Assembly: GCA_003255065.1 (NCBI GenBank)
Contig: QAOA01008571.1
Coordinates: 62,001 to 126,000 of the forward strand
Direction of reading: 5' to 3'
From: Cercis canadensis
Lineage: Eukaryota; Streptophyta; Magnoliopsida; Fabales; Fabaceae
Length of the DNA stretch: 64,000 nucleotides
This document shows positions 23,047 to 33,289 of this stretch, piece by piece. The notes beneath the pieces were generated by a model. That model ran no database searches, was not told the DNA's origin, and saw only the letters and a program-made list of their open reading frames with translations. A program made the position numbers and the translations under genes. The first letter of the stretch is position 1. Every line of letters begins with the position of its first letter.

Positions 23047-23063
23047 CCGGCAACGGCACCAAA
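23047..23063 (-). promoter_or_regulatory. Element B primer-binding site, tRNA-Asp
   Basis: The + strand reads CCCCGGCAACGGCACCA, identical to the tRNA-Asp 3' end (CCCCGGCAACGGCGCCA) except for one base. It lies six bases inside the 5' LTR, as expected for Athila elements. Confidence 0.85.
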
Positions 23064-23069
23064 AACTTG

Positions 23070-24307
23070 TTATGTAAAAAGTGTACGCAAGTGTACGTGT
23101 CGTAATCAAGTAATAAAATAAGAGTAAAGTATCGTCCTACGGAGACTATGCTAATAAGTACCAAAATTAAGTGTATTTTGATTTTATCTAGAGAATCAAT
23201 GAGTGAATATAAGTGATAATCTAAAGGCTAAAATACTAAATCAATGACAAGTAGAAAAAATGGATGAGAAATATCTAGGGCTTTTGATTTCACCATAGCT
23301 ATTCAAATTTGCTATTCTTAATTTATTAATGAAGAAAAATATTCCTAATTGCTAGCCAAGAACCCTAAATTATTTATTAGTCTTTCCCAAGGTCAAACAA
23401 AAATATCTCTAAATTATGAACTCATTATATTTCTATATGAATTGTGAATAACCTAAAAATTCACTTAATTCTATGGTTCTTTTTAAATAGCTACACAGGC
23501 CATTGAGGTATATCCTTATACTACATGTAACCTATGTTCTTAATCCTTATGATCTTTAATTACAAATTACCTCTCAATCTCATTGTAATTATCTAGTCAA
23601 CTAATTCATGATCAAACAATTAGAAGCATAAAAAATTAAGAAGAATAAGACAATTAATAAAGGAGTTCTTGAATTAAAGAAATAGAAAATCACAAATCTT
23701 CCTCGCTATGCTACATCATAGCCCTAGAAGAAAATTTAGTTCATGACAGTAGTTAAGAACATGATTACACATAAATTAAACATAAGAACAAGAAAAAAAA
23801 AATGAGAAAAACTCTTAGAAACTGAGAATCAATTATGAAATCCCAATCTTGGAGCTTGACCTTCCTTCTCTTCTTGCCTCTTGTGTAAAAATGTGTGGAA
23901 CCCTAATTTAGTCTTTAAAAGTCCTATTTATAGGTCTTATGAAGTTTAACAAAAAAAAAAGGAATTAAAATAAAATAGGAATCCTAGTGAAATTTGGACT
24001 CTTAGAAGTCAAATCCCGAGTTGACCATCTAGGGGCTGCAGCCTTGGGTTTAGGCACTACAGCCTCTGAGTTCTCTACCTAGAGGGTGCTGCAGCTTCCT
24101 GGTAGGGCGCTACAGCCTCCAACCCAAATTTGTCAAAACTTGATTTTTTTTTAACACTGAAAAATACTAGAGTGACTTCCAAAGTCAATAATGTAAAAAC
24201 CTATTAAAAGAAACATTAATTCATAAGAATCAAACCTAAAATACCCAAGAACAAACAATTGACAAACTAGATAAATATAAGATAAACAGTATAAAACCGA
24301 CTTATCA
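23070..24307 (-). repeat. Element B 5' LTR (right on + strand)
   Basis: 1238 bp from TGTTATGTAAAAAG to CGACTTATCA; pairs with 17266-18518. Outside its end lies the ATAAA duplication. Confidence 0.85.
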
Positions 24308-24312
24308 ATAAA

Positions 24313-24432
24313 ATTAGGATACACCTAATTTTGATACTTAATTGACCATAGTCTCCGTAGGACTATATCTTTATTCTCACTTTATTACTTATAAGATAAT
24401 AGCATGCACTTGCACTCCGTTTTAATACAACA
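24313..24432 (+). repeat. Element A 3' LTR, second part
   Basis: It continues A's LTR exactly from the point where B inserted (ATTAGGATACACCTAATTTTGA...), corresponds to 2991-3110 of the 5' LTR, and ends TACAACA at 24432. Confidence 0.85.
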
Positions 24433-24555
24433 TGTCTGAATTTAATCTGTCTCAACTAAATTTTATACATACATATAAGAGAGGGCTAGTTATTAATATC
24501 ACTAGCCATATTCATACGAAAAGTAAAAAATAATAATTGAAAAGAGTTTGCTAAG

Positions 24556-26613
24556 GGTCTATTTGCTTGACCATTTCTTGTTTTCATTTTCAATGAAACC
24601 AGAAAATGGGCTTAAAAATGTGTTTGGTCGAGTTTAATAAAAATGTTTTGTTGAAAACATTTCTTAAATTGATCCTAAATCTAGAAACAAAAAAAAAATG
24701 TTTCCAATGTTTTATTTTCAAAATTTTGAAAACAAGAAATAAAAAAGTAAAAACATGGTGACAATTTTGAAATTATAATGAAAACAATTGAAAAGTGGTG
24801 GCAATCTTGTAATTAGAATGAAAATGAGTTTTAATAAAACGTTCTTCTCTTCGTCCACCATAGGCAGCGTTCTTCTCCTTTGTGCAGTTCGTGAACCAGA
24901 AGCAAGCAAGCCAAGGTCAAAACTGCTGAAGTCTAAGAACTTCACTATTATTGAAGAAGAAGGTGCTGGTACCGCCAAGGTCAAAAATTTTGGAAGAACC
25001 AAAGGAACTGTCTCCAAAGCCTCAGAGAAATCACAAACTGGCAACAGGAAAGCACTCACTGACATTTCAAATGCAAGGAAGCCGCATGTTCGCGAGATTA
25101 AAAGTAAAAATAACATTGAGCCGAGTGCTTTGGCAAGGGAGCCCCTTCATCCTAGTGCTATAGCTGAAGAATGATTTTTGCACAACCATCAAGAATGTAT
25201 TAAATCACAGTACAAGGATATGGATATGGGTGAATTTCTGAAGATTGTTGGACATGACAGTGATAATTGAAATTTATATTTTTGATTGCTCATTATAAGT
25301 TTTTTCCTGACATTTGAGTTTACTAATTTTTAATGTATATCTTGTTTAGATACAGTTACTGACTTGGGATCTTCTTTTGAGCTGGTGCCTGCATATGTTA
25401 AATTGAAGGTTAGTTTTGCATTGTCTCCCATTTCTACAGGTCTGTTTTTCTTTGATTTGATTTTCTCATTAAGCAGTCTGTCTCCTTTTCAGTCTGAGAG
25501 TCACCTGAAACACTTGGAATTGGATGAGATACCAGAGCCGTTAATTGAAGTCCAGTCTTCATGGAAACAGCAGTTACACACTCAGCATGGTGGCTCTCCA
25601 ACACCTGGCAAGACTCCAAAATGAATTTGGAAGGACTGTGATATCAATTTCAAGTTGATGGAGACACCAGAGCATTGAATTTTCTGGCATATAATGTAAA
25701 GAATTTGTTGTAGGAGGTACTTTGTGCCATTGCTGTGATGGCAATTATTGCATTGCGCTGAAATATGACCTTCAATATTCTTTTTCTGGTTTTAGTAATT
25801 CAACATGGCCAGATGCCCAAACAGAAGCCTTTATTGTTCTATTAATTGCTATGTTAGTAAGAAACCTTCTCTTGTTCGAAGTTTATTCTTCCAAGTGATT
25901 GTCAACTTAGTCTGGATTCTTTGGAAACTTGATTCTGTAATTGTTTGTTAGTTTTACAACCATATGAGACGCTTCAATTAAAGTAAGCTTGGCAGCAGGC
26001 ACAATGCATTTTCTTTCTGGACTTGCTGGGAAGATCAAGCTACTGATGCTGACTAGCTGTATGGCTTGAGTAACTTAAAAAAGTTAAAAGGTGAATGACA
26101 AAAGGGTTGAAAGATAGTACTGAAACTCTGATTTTCTTTTTTTTAAAATTTGGATGTGATACTTTTTGTTAAATTTGATACGTGCAATTGTGTAAATGTA
26201 AAAGTAATAAAAAACAACAACAAAAGATGCGAGATTTATACAATATGGGGTTTTCTTGTGTGGTTTCTAAGCTACAGAAACCAATGATAGCAAACTACTT
26301 ATTCTTTTTGTATATATACATATAATAAATTATATATATAGAGTAAATATAGAGATAAATTATCTAAAATTTTATTGAAAATAGATAAGAAACGAATAAA
26401 AAATATATTAACCAAACATATTTTCATAATTTTTTATTTTTTGAAATTTTCATGCCAAACATGTTTTCATTATTTTCATTTTCTAGAAATAGTTTTCAGC
26501 TTTGCAAACCAAATATGTTTCCTAAAATTTAAAAAATGAAAATGAAAATGTATTTCAAGAAATAAAAACTAAAAATGAAAATAAAAAAAATATTTTTGAA
26601 AGCAAACAGACCC
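24556..26613 (+). mobile_element. Pack-type transposon with PIF/Harbinger-like ends carrying a gene fragment
   Basis: Left end GGGTCTATTTGCTT and right end AAGCAAACAGACCC form an inverted repeat of 14 bases with one mismatch. Both sides are flanked by TAA (24553-24555 and 26614-26616), the usual 3-bp duplication of PIF/Harbinger elements, whose ends often start GGGTCTGTTTG. Subterminal regions on both sides are AT-rich and locally complementary (ATTTTCATTTTC / GAAAATGAAAAT type). No transposase is encoded; the inside is a piece of a host-type gene with introns (next entry). The 3-bp flank is short, so chance remains possible, but ends and cargo together support a gene-capturing element. Confidence 0.65.
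24888..25678 (+). pseudogene. PATRONUS/securin-like gene fragment (5'-truncated, premature stops)
   Basis: Exons inferred at 24888-25259, 25350-25408 and 25493-25678 with GT-AG borders (acceptors TTTGTGCAG, CTTGTTTAG, CCTTTTCAG; donors GTGATA, GTTAGT). The product resembles plant PATRONUS proteins, securin-like inhibitors that protect sister-chromatid cohesion until the APC/C removes them. Visible are two basic repeats, RKALTDISNARKP with a destruction-box pattern RxxLxxIS, then FLHNHQECIKSQYKDMDMGE, then HLKHLELDEIPEPLIE, ending FKLMETPEH. TGA codons at 25172-25174 (in AEE*FLHNH) and 25622-25624 interrupt the frame. The usual N-terminal exon is missing. Introns are kept, so it came by DNA capture rather than through mRNA. 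It lies wholly inside the transposon ends. Very likely not a working securin. Confidence 0.72.
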
Positions 26614-26635
26614 TAAGCTACACGTAAGAGGGGTA

Positions 26636-26987
26636 TTGTGCTATCCACCTCCAATTGAGGTCTTTTTGGCAGGACTCAAAAGCTAAATTTGGTATTATTA
26701 TAAAAATTTTGAAAAATTGAATTACTTAGTATGTATCAAAAATAAATAATTTCTTATAAAATGCATAAAAAATATTATATAGAAACATATGCTAAAAAAA
26801 TTCAAACTTTGCCTAAAAAATAGAATTTGACATGTTTTATTAAATCGTGTTGTTTATATATTTTATAAGGAATTGTATATTCTTTCACATATTAGGTAAC
26901 TCAATTTTTCAAGATCTTTAGAATAATACAAAAATTACCGGGTGAGTCCTATCAAAACTCTCACTTAATTGAGTGAAGGTAGCACTA
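26636..26987. mobile_element. Hairpin-type MITE
   Basis: The two halves are inverted copies. The left arm (GTGCTATCCACCTCCAATTGAGG...GGACTCAAAAGC...GAAAAATTGAATTAC) matches the reverse complement of the right arm (GTGCTACCTTCACTCAATTAAG...GGACTCACCC...GAAAAATTGAGTTAC) over well over 100 bases each. No coding capacity. Target duplication not resolved. Such units fold into long hairpins and are common non-autonomous DNA transposons. Confidence 0.65.
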
Positions 26988-27789
26988 CGTCTTTTCTTAG
27001 ACCCCAAATTAAAATAATTTTTACAATTTATTATACTTAAGAGATTTGTAGAATCTATGATAACCTACAAAAAAAAATATAGCCTNAACCTACAAAAAAA
27101 ATATAGCCTAAATTATTTTTATATCAGTGATATCAATATCACTTAATAGTATTGAATAATTAACCTGTAAAGAGTATCAAAATTTAATTAAATCTAATTA
27201 AACTTTAATTAGTCTTAGGCATTTGTCCTGGAGCATTTCTATGCTCCTCCAACTTGTGTTGTGGGACTTCCAACTTCTAATCGATTAGTGCAGCCTACTT
27301 AGCAAAAGAAATGGTCCCTACTCGGCCAAAAAGCAAAACCATAAAAAATTGATTAGTGCAGCCTCACTTTGACTATTTTTGACTCTTGAAGCGGAATCGG
27401 TCCAGGTTCAGTGTGTTGTGGGATCGAACTTTGGTTTGCATGTCTGTCAGATGGATATATCCCACGCGCGCGTCGTATGCTAAGCTGAAGCTTAGGAGCG
27501 CGTGTACACTATTTTGTCTCATACCATAGAGAAACATCCTTATAAAAATTGCCACCGGTATTATGTCTATGTGTATCAAATTTTTTTTATTAGTTTTCAA
27601 TCCTACAACTGAGTATCAGAAAGAGTTTTACTTAAGTGAAGCGTACTTCTAGTTTTAAGATTGATCTTCTTATCTCTTTCTTAATTCGAATCTCTTTAAT
27701 TATAAATGCAATTATTATTTATCTATAGATAAAAAAAATTGAGTGTCAAATTAATTATTAATTAAGTGATTGCAAAGTAAGAGATAATG
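26988..27789. other. Spacer
   Basis: AT-rich sequence with no gene I can support. A single N at 27086 lies between two copies of AACCTACAAAAAAA..TATAGCCT (24 and 23 bp), an apparent assembly seam. TCGATTAGTGCAGCCT-like phrases recur near 27285 and 27350. Confidence 0.4.
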
Positions 27790-28109
27790 CTACATCAACC
27801 CTTTAATCAAAAGAATTTTTGTGAGATTTTTTTAATATGTGTTTGAGATTGTTACATATGAGAAAATCTCACACGAAAGTCATGAATTTTTTCTATGAGA
27901 AATTTATCACGGATAGTTATTTGTAAGAAAAAAAATTTTAAATAATTTTTTTTATATTTTTATTTGTGGATTTTTTCCTAAAATAACAATTTATTTTTTT
28001 CTAAACATTTAATTAAATTAATAAAAAAAATAAATAAAATATAACTAAATTTTATTAATAAAAAAATATTATACAATTAAAAAAAATACAACAAAATCAC
28101 AATCAGCAG

Positions 28110-29655
28110 CACTAGTCCTTCTTGTCAGTGTCATCCTCAGTGGCAGGCTGCAAGGCCGAACCAAATCTTGGATGTTACTATTGTAATTGTCCTAATATTA
28201 GAGGTGAGAGCCTCAGATGAAATGTCACTCGCATCCAGTGCGTCGGCTACTTGGTAGAGGCGAGCCATCTCTTACTGTAAGCTCGTCATCTGGGACAAGA
28301 CCTCAGATCTAGACAAGGTCGCATCTGACTGCTAGGAGGGCTGAGTAGACTGTGCGGAAGTGGAGTCCAAAATGCTAGCCTTAGAGCCTAAGCCGTAAAC
28401 CCGACCCTTCTTATTCTTTCCGCCGACGACTTCGAGCCATATTTCGGTGTCATTGACAAAAGAAAAAGATGACCCGACCAAGCTCTCGGACCCACATCTC
28501 TCAAACTCAGTTTGCATAGATAATAATATTAGATTAGTATTAGAATTAATACATGTAATTACTTACATAAAGAGTTAAGAACAATTTAATACTTACATAA
28601 GAAGACTCCACATTTTGATGTACCTAGCCTTTAGTAGAGCTGTGCTAGAGATGACGGATAACCTCTGAAGTGCTGGGTTCTTTGCCCAACTCCTTTGTTT
28701 ACAAAAAAATATAGATTGTTAGTAAACATAAATTGACTCTATTAATAAAAAAAAGTATGTTATTAAATAAAGCATTTACCAGCCTCCGTTTGTGCTCAAA
28801 GATGATGATAAAGCCACCTCTGTGGAATGGTTGTCCCTTATCTAAGGAATGGTTCTTCTTGTTCCTCTTAGAGACAGCCCTATACTCCTAAGAGGCCTAT
28901 ACTACTCTGAGGGCCTCAAGTACCTGCTCAAACAACCAATTGCCTTTGCTTTTTCCGATCTTGATGTATCAAAAAGAGGCGCGCATATTGTCTGAGCACT
29001 TAGAGAGCTAGATCTTACGAATCTGACTCTCGTATTGGGGCTCCCAGACACATCTCATATGTAATAGAAAACATAATGTCAAACTTAATAAACATGTATA
29101 CCAAAATTAAAGTAAATAAAATTAAATCAATTATTTTTTACCTTAAACTCTATCCACTAGAGTTATTTCTCCTCATTAGAAATTGAGGTAAAGTTCGGCC
29201 AAGACTGCTTGTACTTCGACTTGTAGACAACCGAAAGTACATTCACGGACTCCTTAGAAGGGTAAAAGCTAGAAAAAAAAAACATAGTTAATTGTTAAGT
29301 AATAGAAATAAAGTAATAAAAAAATTTAAATAACAAATATTAGAATTAACTTACTCCTTCCTCCCGTGTGGCATAATAATCAGTCGACCATCAAAAAGTT
29401 GAGAGCCCAGTTGTGGAGAGTCCAAAATGGACGAACTCGCGACCTCACTGCGGCCGACGATGCCGAGCCTAGGGTTGCAGCTCCTGAGCACCTTTCACCC
29501 ATCACAATGGGTGATGATGTGTGTGCCAACCCCGGGGTCGGCATGAACATAGACAAGACTGACTCGATCTGAGAAGGTCGAGCAACAACCTTGTCTCTGT
29601 CCCTCTTAAACAGTGACCTAGCTGTGGAAGATAACCGTCTCAGATGGTGTGACAT
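28110..29655 (-). pseudogene. CACTA-associated ORF (Ptta/En/Spm-like plant transposase family), broken
   Basis: Minus-strand pieces in order: MSHHLRRLSSTARSLFKRDR from 29655, GRLIIMPHGRK, then after an intron with GTAAGT/TTTTTTCTAG borders (about 29360-29272) FYPSKESVNVLSVVYKSKYK, SWPNFTSISNEEK and WIEFK. These are followed by FEQVLEALRVV, SKRNKKNHSLDKGQPFHRGG, ELGKEPSTSEVIRHL, and ERCGSESLVGSSFSF. This order (PHGxG, W..F/EFK, the KNRxxR-like 'KRNKKN...GG' box, ELGxEPs) is that of the Ptta/En/Spm proteins of CACTA elements. The ELGKEPS box marks where family members name the expected spacing. At least five in-frame stops. Not functional. Confidence 0.65.
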
Positions 29656-29723
29656 CTATCATACAACTTAAGTAAAACCAATGAAAATGTTAGAACAATA
29701 AAAAATAATTATTATTAAAGTCA

Positions 29724-30270
29724 AACCTAAACCCTAAACATTAATTAAGCCCTAAACTCTAAACTCTAAAATTAAAAAATTCTAATCCCAAATCCTAAAA
29801 TTAAAAAATCTTAACCCCTAAATCCCAAGCCCCAAAATTAAAAAAAAAAAAACCTTAACTCCTAAACCATAAACTCCAAAATCAAAAAAAATCCTAAACT
29901 CTTAACTTCTAAACCCCAAAACTTAAAAACCCTAACCCTAAATCCTAAACCCCAAAATTAAAAAATCCTAACCCTTAAATCCTAAATCTAAACCCAAAAC
30001 CTCAATTCCTATCCCTAAACCTCAAACTCCAAACCTCAAAATTAAAAAGGCCTAACCCTAACTCCTAAATCCTAAACCCCAGATCCCTAAACCTTAAACT
30101 CCTAAATTAAAAAACCCTAAACCCTACACCCAACTCAAACTCTAAATCCTAATCCTAAACCCTAAAATTAAAAACCCCTAAACCTCAAACCTAAACCTAA
30201 AACCCCAATCACAAACCCTAAATCCCGATCACTATCCCTAAACCCTAAATCCCTAAAACTTTCATAAATC
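29724..30270. repeat. Degenerate telomere-like CCCTAAA repeats (interstitial)
   Basis: Scores of variants of the plant telomere unit CCCTAAA (CCTAAAC, ACCCTAA, TCCTAAA) mixed with short AAAATTAAAAA spacers. The strand with CCCTAAA is the + strand. It is not a perfect array; short perfect runs include AACCCTAAACCCTA. It lies within the CACTA remnant and appears again at about 30855-31130 in the neighbouring copy. Confidence 0.7.
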
Positions 30271-31597
30271 CCTAAATAATTAACCAAAAATTGGGTAGAG
30301 TCTTCTCTAAAAATTGAACATTCTAGGATTTAAAATTACACACAATTCATCAGAAACACAAACCTTAAATTATAATTTATTCCAACATACATAATTACAT
30401 AGCAATTGAGGTCAAAACTTACATATCAGTTGAAAAAATATAAAGTTATTTCTACACCATTCAAAAAATTCAGAAAAATTTCGAGAATAATTCAATATCA
30501 ATCATATAACAAAATTGAGTTTTTGATCTTAACAAATGATATATATTTCATTATCAATTTTACTACCTATCAACCTACATTATTATGCTACATCTAAAAC
30601 AACTCATACACTAACTAAAATAAGCAACCTACACTATTAAACATCTAAATCCTATAACATTCATGATAATAGCTCAAATAACTTACACAAAACGCATAAA
30701 AATTCAAAGATAATAGATGAGTATAGGAACCTACCTCANAAACGTTTTTTAAAAAAATTTCGGTTTTCTCGAAATTTTTGAAACGTTTCCGAAATATTTC
30801 CGTTTCTTGAGTGACTGAAACGGTACCTCGACACGACATTTAATTCCTTGCCCGAAACCTCAATTCCTATCCCTAAACCTTAAACTCCAAACCTCAAAAT
30901 TAAAAAGGCCTAACCCTAACTCCTAAATCCTAAACCCCAGATCCCTAAACCTTAAACTCCTAAATTAAAAAACCCTAAACCCTACACCCAATCTCAAACT
31001 CTAAATCCTAATCTTAAACCCTAAAATTAAAAACCCCTAAACCTCAAACCTAAACCCAAAACCCCAATCACAAACCCTAAATCCCAATCACTATCCCTAA
31101 ACCCTAAATCCCTAAAACTTTCATAAATCCCTAAATAATTAACTAAAAATTGGGTAGAGTCTTCTCTAAAAATTGAACATTCTAGGATTTAAAATTACAC
31201 ACAATTCATCAGAAACACAAACCTTAAATTATAATTTATTCCAACATACATAATTACATAGCAATTGAGGTCAAAACTTACATATCAGTTGAAAAAATAT
31301 AAAGTTATTTCTACACCATTCAAAAAATTCAGAAAAATTTCGAGAATAATTCAATATCAATCATATAACAAAATTGAGTTTTTGATCTTAACAAATGATA
31401 TATATTTCATTATCAATTTTACTACCTATCAACCTACATTATTATGCTACATCTAAAACAACTCATACACTAACTAAAATAAGCAACCTACACTATTAAA
31501 CATCTAAATCCTATAACATTCATGATAATAGCTCAAATAACTTACACAAAACGCATAAAAATTCAAAGATAATAGATGAGTATAGGAACCTACCTCA
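29997..31597. repeat. 742-bp near-identical direct duplication flanking an N
   Basis: 29997-30738 and 30855-31597 are near-identical. Each contains the same 63-codon open stretch, without residue change, offset by 859 bases. The first copy ends exactly at the N (30739), and a 115-bp piece (30740-30854) lies between. This matches the other N-flanked duplications and is probably an assembly artefact. Confidence 0.75.
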
Positions 31598-32138
31598 ATG
31601 AGCATAAAAATAAAAATCTAAACCGGTAAAGTCAAAATAGGGAACTGTGCTACAAAACCCAAGCTCCAGAGGCTGGAATGGGGTTGATTCACTCTAGAGA
31701 AGGAGAAAGGATGGCGGAGAACAGAAGATAGGGAGAAATCAAAGAAAATGGAAAATGAAGGCCAAAGCGGGTGAGAGGAAGATAAAGTCCATGAGAAAAT
31801 TCTCAAATTTTAAGTGAAACAGTGCATATCGATTTCTCACAGACTTTCTCATGGAATCTATCATAGCGTTAACAATCTGTGAGAAATTTTGTGAGAACTT
31901 TCACATTTTCTCATGGACTCTTTCCATGAGAATGGTCAACGCATTAATTGTCACAATTGAGGCGCCATTTCTCACATACTTTTTTAGGAATTTTTCTCAC
32001 GGTCTACCTGTCTATGAGAAAATCCATGAGAAAATAACAACCGTCTCTTTCCGCGAGAAAATATGTGAGAAATGTCTCGATTTTCTCATGAATTTTTTGT
32101 CTGTGAGAAAATAGCAATTTTCTTGTAGTGCTACACTT

Positions 32139-33201
32139 TGGTGATACTATGAACAACCATGGTTTTCTCAACACTAGCACACAAAACATTAGGCTTTTAT
32201 TAAAAACACCGGTGTGACCAACAACAATGGTAATGGATCAGTGGTCTTTGGTGGCTTTGATAGCTCAACTAAGTACTGAAAAGCTACCCAATGTTCTTGG
32301 GTTTAATTTAATTTAATTATAAGAAATAAAGATTGTATTTGAACTATTATCAATCAAACTCAACTACCATATCAAATAACAAACTATCCAAAGAACTTAA
32401 GATGTTATGTGAACACACAAGAATATATAGGTTTTGTATGTGACACCAATAACATTTATATCTTTTTTTTTTTTTTTTGGGTTTGAACGGTTAGGGTATC
32501 ATAGGGGCCCAAGACTAAATCTCTTTCTAAGCGATCTTTAAGGTGCACCCCACATCTATCTTTATATATCTATCTTCATATATATGATAAATTTGATGCT
32601 TATATACATTTTTATTATTGTAGAAAACAAAAGAAAAGGATAATAAAGAAACCTCAGCCATAAATTTACAATATTAATACAAGAGAAAGTATTCCAAAAG
32701 AACAAGTTAAATTGAGGGAAAAAAAAAAAAAGAGGAAGTATTCCTAATTAATACAAGAGAAAATTTTGGTCATTAATAAGTAAGGTCGGATTATGCAAAT
32801 AAATTATAACACTATTTATTACATATAAATTTTATCTTATTAGATGAGAGGTAATTTTATTTATATAATATGTTTTCAATAAATAAATTGTGGCATTAAT
32901 AGTAATAGTGGATGTAATAATTCTCTTAATATAGTTCTAAACTCGTCAAATCGTTGGGATTAATTAAAAGGGTTAAATAGGTTACATAAATGTTGACTTT
33001 AACTTGGCCCATTTAAATTTTCTATTAAACGGGTCAACACGTTTATGACCTAAACTCATGTAACATGGATCATGTTCGTGTATAATTAACGTGTCAAATA
33101 AAAAATTATCACTTTTGCTTACGTTCTAAAATGAAATACGTTGTTTGGGTACTTCTAAAAAGAAATTTTGATTATATCTCTTAATATATTTAAATTAAAA
33201 C

Positions 33202-33289
<88 letters not shown>

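Larger units (their letters stand above)
17266..24307 (-). mobile_element. Element B: Athila-type gag-protease-only LTR element nested in A
   Basis: On the + strand it runs from TGTTACGTAAAAAG to CGACTTATCA, so on its own strand it starts TGATAAGTCG and ends ...TAACA. It is flanked by a perfect ATAAA duplication (17261-17265 and 24308-24312), and A's LTR reads straight across once B is removed. It has two LTRs, a tRNA-Asp primer site, gag, protease and a polypurine tract in proper order, 7042 bp in all. RT, RNase H and almost all of integrase are absent. It therefore cannot have copied itself unaided in this form. Confidence 0.9.
2618..24432 (+). mobile_element. Element A: decayed Athila-type Ty3/gypsy LTR retrotransposon with three nested insertions
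   Basis: Order on the + strand is: truncated 5' LTR, primer-binding site like the tRNA-Asp type used by Athila elements, gag, aspartic protease, RT, RNase H, integrase, a long spacer, an extra ORF, polypurine tract, 3' LTR. The coding parts are full of stops and frameshifts. It hosts a solo LTR at 5099-6555, another at 10503-12174, and element B at 17266-24307. Without these the element would be about 11.6 kb (about 11.4 kb if the 251-bp artefact is excluded from its host solo LTR). The 5' LTR is truncated, so A's own target duplication cannot be checked; its last LTR base is placed at 24432 by comparing the ends of the two LTRs (both ...TTTTAATACAACA). Confidence 0.85.
27790..32138 (-). mobile_element. 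Degenerate CACTA (En/Spm) transposon, left end not found
   Basis: The right terminus at 32127-32138 reads TTTCTTGTAGTG, the inverse of the CACTACAAGAAA end that defines CACTA elements. The last ~350 bases are packed with direct and inverted copies of CTGTGAGAAA / TTTCTCACAG / CATGAGAAAA, the usual subterminal repeats. Similar motifs (GAGAAAATCTCACAC, CTATGAGAAATT) recur at 27860-27930 on the far side, so the left boundary is near there, though no CACTACAAGAAA is present. Inside is a broken transposon ORF on the minus strand. Boundary 27790 is approximate. Confidence 0.65.

Noticed and set aside
24541..24565. hAT or MULE origin for the Pack-type unit
   Set aside because: Neither an 8-bp nor a 9-bp duplication can be found at the two ends; only TAA fits, as for PIF/Harbinger.
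24718..25116. 132-codon minus-strand frame opposite the PATRONUS-like exon
   Set aside because: Shadow of the plus-strand exon, which has clear family similarity and splice sites.
32205..32285. Short coding-like stretch VTNNNGNGSVVFGGFDSSTK
   Set aside because: Too short to name and without context; kept only as a remark in the spacer entry.
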